A program made the translations under genes and the position numbers. The notes under the pieces were generated by a model. That model ran no database searches. It saw nothing but the letters and a program-made list of their open reading frames with translations, and was not told the DNA's origin. A stretch of DNA of 5,855 nucleotides, taken from Acidimicrobiia bacterium (GTDB lineage: Bacteria > Actinomycetota > Acidimicrobiia > Spongiisociales > UBA5794). Each line of letters opens with the position of its first letter. The first letter of the stretch is position 1. This document shows positions 1 to 5,855 of the stretch, in pieces. The stretch is from the NCBI GenBank assembly GCA_013695075.1, contig JACDBE010000151.1:1-5855 (forward strand), in the 5' to 3' direction.

Positions 1-2
1 GA

Positions 3-127
3 CCGACCTCCTACGTGATCGTTCCGGCCGACGTCGTCTCCAATCACCATGGCGAAGTCGTCGACCTTCTCCTTACATCGTTTGACTGGCGTGCTGTTGG
101 CGGGCGCGGCCCCCGGAGCGTGCCCTC

Positions 128-131
<4 letters not shown>
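3..131 (+). CDS. Possible C-terminal end of an upstream gene (partial, unidentified)
   Basis: The frame beginning at position 3 stays open from the left edge to a TGA at 129-131. It would encode about 42 residues, starting roughly PTSYVIVPADVV. The stop overlaps the purA ATG as ATGA, the usual arrangement of translationally coupled genes, and the first 20 or so codons mostly end in G or C. Against it, the stretch is short, the second half (about 72-128) has weaker codon bias, and I recognise no family. A competing reading is a minus-strand gene starting at the ATG at 50-48 and leaving the window, with an AAGGAG at 74-69 that is rather far upstream. Either could be chance in such GC-rich DNA. 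Confidence 0.22.
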
Positions 132-1402
<1,271 letters not shown>

Positions 1403-1406
1403 ACTG

Positions 1407-2669
1407 ATGAGGGTGCTGCTGCTGGGGGGAGGGGGCCGGGAACACGCCATCGGCTGGAAGCTGGCCGCCAGCCCGCATCTCGACCATCTGGTGGCGGCGC
1501 CAGGCAACCTCGGGCTGGCCTCCGTCGCCGAGATCGTGCCCTCGGTGGCCGCCGAGGATGTCGCCGCCGTGGTGGCGCTTGCCGGCCAGCGCGACATCGA
1601 CCTGGTGGTGGTCGGTCCGGAACAACCCCTGGCCGCCGGGGTCGTTGATGCCCTGAGCCGGGAGGGGATCGCCGCCTTCGGCCCCACCGCCGACTCCGCC
1701 CGGCTGGAGTCGTCCAAGTCGTACGCCAAGCAGGTGATGAAGCGCGCCGGTGTCACCTCCCCTCTGAGCATCATTCTTCAGGGGTCAGCCGCTGCCGGAG
1801 CTGGGGGGATGATGCTGGAGTTGGTGGGTCCGCCGTACGTGGTGAAGGCGGACGGGCTGGCCGCCGGCAAGGGGGTCCTGGTGACCGAGGACCTCGACGC
1901 CGCCGTGGCTTGGGTCGGCGACTGCGCCGCCGGCCGGTTCGGTGAGGCGGGGAACACGGTGGTCATCGAAGAGCACCTCGCTGGTCGCGAGGTGTCGGTG
2001 TTCGCCATATGCGACGGCATCACCGCTGTCCCCCTCCAGCCCGCCCGCGACTACAAACGGTTGGGCGACGGGGACACCGGTCCCAATACCGGGGGCATGG
2101 GGTGCTACTCCCCGGTGGACGATCTGCCCACCGATCTGGTCGACCGTGCCATGGGCGAGGTGATCGCACCGGTGCTGGGGACACTGGCGGCCGAGGGCAC
2201 CCCCTACCGTGGGTTCCTGTACGCCGGGTTGATGCTCACCGATGACGGCTTGCGTGTACTCGAGTTCAACTGCCGGTTGGGCGACCCGGAGACCCAGGTG
2301 GTGCTGCCCCGGTTGGAGGACGATCTGCTCCCGCTGCTGGCCGATGCTGCTACCGGGAAGCTGGCAGCAGGTGATCTGCGCTGGTCGCGCCGGGCTGCCG
2401 TCGACGTGGTGCTGGCGGCGGCGGGCTACCCGGGGCCGGTCGTCGCCGGCGATCCCATCAGCGGGCTCGATCGGGTGGACGACGACGTGCTGGTGTTCCA
2501 CGCCGGCACCCGGGACGACGGCGACCGTCTTGTCACCGGCGGGGGACGGGTGCTCAACCTGGTGGGCATCGGCGCCGACATCACAGCTGCCCGCGCCGCC
2601 GCCTACGTCGCCGCCGAGACCGTCGACTTTCCCGGCAAGCAGTACCGCAAGGACATCGCCAGTGGGTAG
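1407..2669 (+). CDS. purD: Phosphoribosylamine-glycine ligase (GAR synthetase)
   Basis: Catalyses ATP-dependent ligation of glycine to 5-phosphoribosylamine, giving glycinamide ribonucleotide, the second step of de novo IMP synthesis. The 420-residue product is full length. The N-terminal domain opens with LLGGGGREHA (5-14). VGPEQPL (69-75) and FGPTADSARLESSK (91-104) follow. The ATP-grasp core contains VVKADGLAAGKGV (145-157), GDGDTGPNTGGMG (220-232) and the GARS signature RLGDPE (290-295). The end, FPGKQYRKDI, is typical of the C-terminal domain. The ATG lies 4 nt after the purA stop, with GGAG at 1395-1398 inside the end of purA, so coupled translation is likely. Residues about 116-140 are glycine/alanine-rich and look unlike the usual linker, although the length is near normal and the frame is unbroken. 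Confidence 0.97.
   Translation: MRVLLLGGGGREHAIGWKLAASPHLDHLVAAPGNLGLASVAEIVPSVAAEDVAAVVALAGQRDIDLVVVGPEQPLAAGVVDALSREGIAAFGPTADSARLESSKSYAKQVMKRAGVTSPLSIILQGSAAAGAGGMMLELVGPPYVVKADGLAAGKGVLVTEDLDAAVAWVGDCAAGRFGEAGNTVVIEEHLAGREVSVFAICDGITAVPLQPARDYKRLGDGDTGPNTGGMGCYSPVDDLPTDLVDRAMGEVIAPVLGTLAAEGTPYRGFLYAGLMLTDDGLRVLEFNCRLGDPETQVVLPRLEDDLLPLLADAATGKLAAGDLRWSRRAAVDVVLAAAGYPGPVVAGDPISGLDRVDDDVLVFHAGTRDDGDRLVTGGGRVLNLVGIGADITAARAAAYVAAETVDFPGKQYRKDIASG
2649..2653 (+). promoter_or_regulatory. Ribosome binding site fixing the purE GTG start
   Basis: AAGGA lies inside the last codons of purD, eight bases before the GTG at 2662. It selects this GTG over the much longer upstream open frame, which reads through purD out of frame. 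The protein begins with the PurE N-terminal strand straight after this start. Confidence 0.7.
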
Positions 2670-3108
2670 CAAGGTCGCCATCCTGATGGGGTCCGACAAG
2701 GACCAGGCGCTGATGCAGGCGGCAACCGAGGTGCTGGCCAGTCTGGGGATCGAGCACCAGGTGCACGTCATGTCCGCTCACCGCACCCCGCGCCGGGTGG
2801 CCGAATTTGCCTCCGCCGCCCGCGACGAGGGCTTCGCCGCCATCATCTGCGGGGCGGGCAAGGCGGCCCACCTCGCCGGTGCCGTCGCCGCCCACACCAC
2901 GCTACCGGTGATCGGGGTACCCATCGCCGCCGGTGGGTTGGGCGGCCTCGATGCGCTGTTGTCGACGGTGCAGATGCCCACCGGGATCCCGGTGGCAACT
3001 GTGGCAGTCGACTCGGCGGCCAACGCCGCCTATCTGGCCGCCGCCATCGTCGGGGTCACCGACGCCGCCGTCGCCGCCAAGTTGGCCGAGTATCGGGACT
3101 CGTGGTGA
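2662..3108 (+). CDS. purE: N5-carboxyaminoimidazole ribonucleotide mutase, class I type
   Basis: Class I PurE converts N5-CAIR to CAIR in the middle of the IMP pathway, acting as a cytosolic octamer on the product of PurK. The 148-residue product is shorter than E. coli PurE (169) but holds the whole core. GSDKD is at 10-14, SAHRTP at 38-43 with His40 matching catalytic His45 of E. coli, GAGKAAHL at 64-71 with His70, and STVQMPTGIPVATVAV at 101-116. The AAHL loop indicates class I rather than the class II AIR carboxylase. Oddities are Lys67, where class I enzymes mostly have Gly, and a stretch two residues shorter than E. coli just before NAA (121-123). The GTG start overlaps the end of purD by 8 nt and has a well-placed AAGGA. 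No purK lies in the window, so it should be elsewhere if this class call is right. Confidence 0.95.
   Translation: MGSKVAILMGSDKDQALMQAATEVLASLGIEHQVHVMSAHRTPRRVAEFASAARDEGFAAIICGAGKAAHLAGAVAAHTTLPVIGVPIAAGGLGGLDALLSTVQMPTGIPVATVAVDSAANAAYLAAAIVGVTDAAVAAKLAEYRDSW
3095..3098 (+). promoter_or_regulatory. Weak ribosome binding site, purB start choice
   Basis: GGGA precedes two consecutive in-frame GTG codons at 3102 and 3105. The spacing is 3 nt to the first and 6 nt to the second. The second gives a protein beginning MIERYTLPEM, matching the usual PurB N-terminus, and a 4-nt GTGA overlap with the purE stop. I therefore prefer 3105. The site is weak, so purB translation may lean on coupling to purE. 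Confidence 0.5.
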
Positions 3109-4415
3109 TCGAGCGCTACACGCTGCCCGAGATGGCGGCGGTGTGGTCAGAGGGTCGCAAGCTGGCGGTGTGGAAGGAGGTGGAGACCCTGGTGGTGGAG
3201 GCCTGGGCGGAGCGGGGCGTGGCTCCCGAGGAGGCGGCGGCGGCGCTGCGCCGAGCTCCCGAGGTCGATGTGGTGGCCTGGAAGCAGCGGGAGGCAGAGA
3301 CGCACCATGACGTGGCCGCCTTCGTCGACGTGCTGGCGGGTTCGGTGGACAGCGGCGGGGAGTGGGTGCACTACGGGCTCACCTCCTCCGACGTGCTCGA
3401 CACCGCGCTCGGGGTGATCCTGGCGGAGGCGTCCGATCTACTGCTTGCCAGGGTGGCGACCCTGTTCGAGACGGTGCGGGCACGCGCCGTAGAGCACGCC
3501 GCCACCGAGATGGTGGGGCGCACCCACGGCATCTGGGCGGAGCCCACCAGCTTCGGGCTCAAGCTGGCCACCTGGGCATTCGAGCTGGCCCGCGATCACC
3601 ATCGGCTGCTCCGGGCCCGGGAGGCGGTGGCCGTCGGCAAGATCTCGGGGGCCGTGGGCACCTACGCCCACACCCCGCCGGCCATCGAGGAGGCGGTGTG
3701 CCGAAGGCTCGGGATCGCGATCGAGCCGGCATCGTCTCAGGTCATCCACCGCGACCGGCACGCCGAGTTCCTGTCCACTTTGGCGTTGATCGGGTCGTCG
3801 CTGGAGCGATTCGCCACCGAACTCCGCCACCTGCAGCGCAGCGAGGTGGCCGAGGTGGGGGAGTCCTTCGGGGCGGCGCAAAAGGGTTCCTCGGCGATGC
3901 CCCACAAGCGCAACCCCATCGCCGCCGAGAACATCACCGGTCTGTCCCGGCTGCTGCGCGCCTACGCCGGCGCCGGGCTGGAGGACGTCGCCCTGTGGCA
4001 TGAGCGGGACATCAGCCACTCATCGGTGGAGCGGGTGGCGTTGCCCGACGCCTGCCTGCTGGCCGACTTCGCCCTGGAGCGGATGAACCGGCTGGTGGCC
4101 GGGCTGGTGGTGGACACCGAGCGCATGGCCGCCAACCTGGACGCCACCCGGGGTCTGGTCTACTCCCAGGCGGTGCTGCTGGCGCTGGTGGAGCAGGGGA
4201 TGACCCGCGACGACGCCTACCGCATCGTGCAGCGCAACGCCATGATGGCGTGGGAGGAGGGCGGCACGCTCCATGATCTGCTCGCCGCCGACCCGGAGGT
4301 CACCCTCGACAAGGAAGCCCTGGCAGCCTGCTTCGACTCCGAGCGGTTCCTCGCCAACAGCGGCGTCGTCTTCGACCGGCTGGCGGCGGTGGCGCTGGGG
4401 ACCCATCCAACCTAA
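3105..4415 (+). CDS. purB: Adenylosuccinate lyase
   Basis: Removes fumarate from SAICAR to give AICAR in the IMP pathway, and from adenylosuccinate to give AMP. It belongs to the fumarase/aspartase superfamily and normally acts as a homotetramer. The 436-residue product is full length. Numbering runs with Bacillus subtilis PurB through the first two conserved regions: His68 (HHDVAAF), His89 (VHYGLTSSD) and catalytic His141 (GRTHG) are all present. The mobile-loop signature GSSAMPHKRNP (261-271) carries the catalytic Ser262/Ser263 pair, and WHERDISHSS is at 298-307. Trp144 replaces the His seen at that place in B. subtilis (THGVHAEP becomes THGIWAEP). The start is GTG; the alternative GTG at 3102 would add one residue. 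It overlaps the purE stop by 4 nt and is the last gene of the purine run. Confidence 0.97.
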   Translation: MIERYTLPEMAAVWSEGRKLAVWKEVETLVVEAWAERGVAPEEAAAALRRAPEVDVVAWKQREAETHHDVAAFVDVLAGSVDSGGEWVHYGLTSSDVLDTALGVILAEASDLLLARVATLFETVRARAVEHAATEMVGRTHGIWAEPTSFGLKLATWAFELARDHHRLLRAREAVAVGKISGAVGTYAHTPPAIEEAVCRRLGIAIEPASSQVIHRDRHAEFLSTLALIGSSLERFATELRHLQRSEVAEVGESFGAAQKGSSAMPHKRNPIAAENITGLSRLLRAYAGAGLEDVALWHERDISHSSVERVALPDACLLADFALERMNRLVAGLVVDTERMAANLDATRGLVYSQAVLLALVEQGMTRDDAYRIVQRNAMMAWEEGGTLHDLLAADPEVTLDKEALAACFDSERFLANSGVVFDRLAAVALGTHPT

Positions 4416-4425
4416 GGCGGTGGCA

Positions 4426-4442
4426 TGTCACCACGACCTGTA
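4426..4442 (+). repeat. Direct repeat copy 1, beside the left inverted-repeat arm
   Basis: TGTCACCACGACCTGTA starts 10 bases after the purB stop. A second copy at 4489-4505 matches it at 16 of 17 positions. Its last three bases overlap the left arm of the 12-bp inverted repeat. The origin is unknown; a protein-binding site or a mobile-element end are both possible. Confidence 0.8.
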
Positions 4443-4487
4443 ATCCGCTGATGTTGGATCGGGGTCCCGCGTACTTCAGCGGATTAC
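4440..4487. repeat. Perfect 12-bp inverted repeat with 24-nt loop
   Basis: GTAATCCGCTGA at 4440-4451 is the exact reverse complement of TCAGCGGATTAC at 4476-4487. The loop (4452-4475) contains a small CGGG-GT-CCCG palindrome at 4460-4469. In RNA this would make a stable stem-loop just after purB, which could protect or end the operon transcript. No run of T follows, so it does not look like an ordinary intrinsic terminator. It may equally be a DNA operator or part of a mobile-element remnant, since it sits between two direct repeats. Confidence 0.8.
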
Positions 4488-4488
4488 G

Positions 4489-4505
4489 TGTCACCACGAC
4501 ATGTA
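4489..4505 (+). repeat. Direct repeat copy 2, beside the right inverted-repeat arm
   Basis: TGTCACCACGACATGTA differs from the copy at 4426-4442 only by A for C at position 4501. It begins two bases after the right arm of the inverted repeat and ends 15 bases before the methyltransferase start. The two copies start 63 bp apart. They point the same way although the arms between them are inverted, so the whole element is not a simple palindrome. Confidence 0.8.
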
Positions 4506-4512
4506 GGAACCT

Positions 4513-4516
4513 GAGG
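4513..4516 (+). promoter_or_regulatory. Ribosome binding site for the methyltransferase
   Basis: GAGG lies four bases before the ATG at 4521, a slightly tight spacing. The next in-frame candidate, GTG at 4545, has only a weak CGGG ahead of it, so the ATG is preferred. The residues gained are ahead of the conserved fold and do not decide the matter. Confidence 0.5.
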
Positions 4517-4520
4517 TTGG

Positions 4521-5282
4521 ATGGCGTCGCTTACCATCTCGGGCGTGGATGACGATGGCTACTTCGGTGAGGACGTTGCCAGCAGGTACGACGTATCCAC
4601 CGGGGAAGAGTTCGAGCCAGAGGTCATCGCCGGCACCGTCGATTTCCTCGCCGAACGCGCCGGCGACGGCGGTGCCCTTGAGCTGGGGATCGGGACCGGT
4701 CGGATCGCCGTGCCGCTGGCGGAACGGGGGGTGCTGGTTCACGGCATCGATGTGTCGGCGGCGATGGTGGCGCGACTGCGGGCCAAGCCGGGCGGACACC
4801 GCATCGGGGTGACCATCGGCGACTTCGCCACCACCAGGGTCGACGGCTCGTTCTCCCTCGCCTACCTGGTGTTCAACACCATCATGAATCTGACGACGCA
4901 GGCGGCGCAGGTGGCGTGCTTCAGGAACGCGGCGGCGCATCTCCAGCCCGGTGGCTGCTTCGTGATCGAGGTCGGTGTGCCCGATCTGCAGCGGCTGCCA
5001 CCGGGCGAGACCCACCACGTCTTCCAGGCCAGCGAGAGTCAGTGGGGCATCGACGAGTACGACATTGCCAATCAGGGACTGACCTCGCATCATGTCCGTC
5101 CGGTCAACGGATGGCTGGAGAGGATGTCGATCCCCTTCCGCTATGTGTGGCCCGCCGAGCTGGACCTGATGGCGCAGCTCGCCGGCATGAGGTTGCGGGA
5201 GCGCTGGGGTGGATGGCGGCACGAGCCGTTCACCAGCAACAGCCGCAAGCACGTCTCGGTGTGGGAGAAGCCCGCCTCGTAG
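4521..5282 (+). CDS. Class I SAM-dependent methyltransferase, substrate unknown
   Basis: Predicted soluble enzyme that transfers a methyl group from S-adenosylmethionine; the acceptor cannot be told from the sequence. The 253-residue product has a short N-terminal helical part (YFGEDVASRYD, 14-24), then motif I ELGIGTG (54-60), which binds SAM. The acidic residue of the second strand is Asp77 in GIDVSAAM, and GDF at 100-102 is the third SAM-pocket strand. FSLAYLVFNTIMNL (111-124) is the motif IV area and LQPGGCFVIEV (141-151) the following strand. The C-terminal part (RYVWPAELDLMAQLAG, 207-222, and KHVSVWEKP near the end) resembles uncharacterised actinobacterial small-molecule methyltransferases. 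No signal peptide or membrane segment is visible. It is separated from purB by 105 bp of repeat-bearing DNA and is probably not part of the purine operon. Confidence 0.85.
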   Translation: MASLTISGVDDDGYFGEDVASRYDVSTGEEFEPEVIAGTVDFLAERAGDGGALELGIGTGRIAVPLAERGVLVHGIDVSAAMVARLRAKPGGHRIGVTIGDFATTRVDGSFSLAYLVFNTIMNLTTQAAQVACFRNAAAHLQPGGCFVIEVGVPDLQRLPPGETHHVFQASESQWGIDEYDIANQGLTSHHVRPVNGWLERMSIPFRYVWPAELDLMAQLAGMRLRERWGGWRHEPFTSNSRKHVSVWEKPAS

Positions 5283-5300
5283 GCGGAGAGCACTCCAGAC

Positions 5301-5846
5301 CTAGGTGCTTCCCAAGCGGCGCTTGACAAGTTTGCGCTGCGGGCTTCGGGGACCGGCAAGGGCCAGTTCTACCAACACTTCGACGGGGTCGACGATCTGG
5401 TGGAGCGCGTGCTCAGCCGGCATCGCGACTACGTGGCCGGGCCCGAGATCGGTTCGTGGGACGAGTTGGAGGTGTACCTCTACAGCCATCTCGATGCCCA
5501 ACGCAGCTTCGACTTCGAGCGGGGCTGCCCGATCGGGACCGCCGCCTACAGCCTTCAGCCCGAGCAGTCGGCGGCCCGAGCCCGGCTCGGCGAGGCGCTG
5601 GCCCATCTGCGGGGACGGGTCGCCCGATTCCTCGGCGACGAGCAGCAGAAGGGCCGGCTCGACGCTGCTGCCGATTGCGAGAGGCTGGCTGCCTTCGCCA
5701 TCGCCGCCACCCAGGGTGGCCTCATCTTGAGCCTGGTCGATCGTGACGACCGGGCCGCCAAAGCCGCCATCGCCGGGGCGTTGTCCCACCTTCACAGCCA
5801 TCGCACCACGACGCGGAGGGCACGCCATAGGACGGCTACTACCTGA
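5301..5846 (+). pseudogene. TetR-family regulator lacking its N-terminal helix (truncated remnant)
   Basis: The frame reads LGASQAALDKFALRAS then GTGKGQFYQHF, which fits helices 2 and 3 of a TetR helix-turn-helix. VDDLVERVLSRH and a ligand-binding domain follow, with RGCPIGTAA (about 5518-5544) and AAFAIAATQGG (about 5688-5720), typical of the LmrA/YxaF-like TetR C-terminal type. The usual first helix, about 20-25 residues, is missing. The frame runs back to the methyltransferase stop at 5280-5282 with no ATG, GTG or TTG ahead of the HTH. The first in-frame start is GTG at 5400, which would leave only the ligand-binding domain. The last 14 residues (RTTTRRARHRTATT) look like a non-native tail. 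I judge it a 5'-deleted remnant. An assembly error, or a ligand-binding-only protein from 5400, remains possible. Intact relatives act as homodimeric repressors. Confidence 0.65.
5815..5820 (+). promoter_or_regulatory. Shine-Dalgarno-like GGAGGG without a start codon
   Basis: GGAGGG lies in the last codons of the TetR remnant. At the expected distance the sequence reads CATAGGAC (5826-5833), which gives no ATG, GTG or TTG. It may mark the start of a next gene spoiled by a single base change or error, or it may be chance. The window ends 35 bases later. Confidence 0.25.
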
Positions 5847-5855
5847 CGTCCCCGA

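Noticed and set aside
82..87. TTGACT as a -35 box for purA
   Set aside because: No -10-like sequence at 16-19 nt downstream; the region is GC-only there.
2242..2661. Long N-terminal extension of PurE inside purD
   Set aside because: This part is an out-of-frame reading of purD. The GTG at 2662 with AAGGA at 2649-2653 gives a normal PurE start.
1785..2771. Minus-strand open frame of 328 codons opposite purD and purE
   Set aside because: Shadow of purD codon bias, with a Gly/His/Val-rich composition and no family likeness.
4440..4505. Intrinsic terminator
   Set aside because: The stem is good but no T run follows and the loop is long at 24 nt; kept only as an inverted repeat.
4416..4520. CRISPR array
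   Set aside because: Only two direct repeats of 17 bp, with an inverted repeat filling the gap, and no cas genes.
4491..5252. Minus-strand open frame of 253 codons opposite the methyltransferase
   Set aside because: The plus-strand frame contains clear SAM-binding motifs; the minus frame has no recognisable features.
5323..5328. TTGACA as a -35 box before the TetR remnant
   Set aside because: The sequence 17 nt downstream is G-rich with no -10 element, and the site lies inside HTH-coding sequence.

Overview
This 5.9 kb window is GC-rich and densely coded on the plus strand, with strong G/C preference at third codon positions. GTG starts, very short intergenic gaps and the closest remembered protein styles point to a high-GC actinobacterium, possibly of the Acidimicrobiia. 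That placement is inference from resemblance and was not tested by a search.

Positions 1-127 hold no securely identified gene. A short open frame runs off the left edge and ends in an ATGA overlap with the next start. A minus-strand start at position 50 is an equally weak alternative.

Positions 128-4415 are a tight purine operon, purA-purD-purE-purB. The gaps are +4, -8 and -4 nt, so the four genes are very probably co-transcribed and translationally coupled. PurD makes glycinamide ribonucleotide early in de novo IMP synthesis. PurE makes CAIR in the middle. PurB cleaves SAICAR late in the IMP pathway and adenylosuccinate in the AMP branch. PurA makes that adenylosuccinate from IMP, so the cluster pairs both steps of IMP to AMP. 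Catalytic residues are intact in all four. PurE is of the class I type that normally works with PurK, but purK is not in the window.

Positions 4416-4520 are the only sizeable non-coding stretch after the operon. It holds a composite repeat: two 17-bp direct repeats (16/17 identical) lie outside a perfect 12-bp inverted repeat with a 24-nt loop. This is the least explained sequence in the window.

Positions 4521-5282 encode a class I SAM-dependent methyltransferase of unknown substrate. Directly after it, in the same frame, lies a TetR-family regulator that lacks the first DNA-binding helix and any start codon ahead of its HTH, so it looks like a 5'-truncated remnant. The last 35 bases carry a strong Shine-Dalgarno-like GGAGGG with no usable start codon.

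I found no convincing new biological system. The points most worth checking are the composite repeat at 4426-4505 and the methyltransferase/TetR junction.
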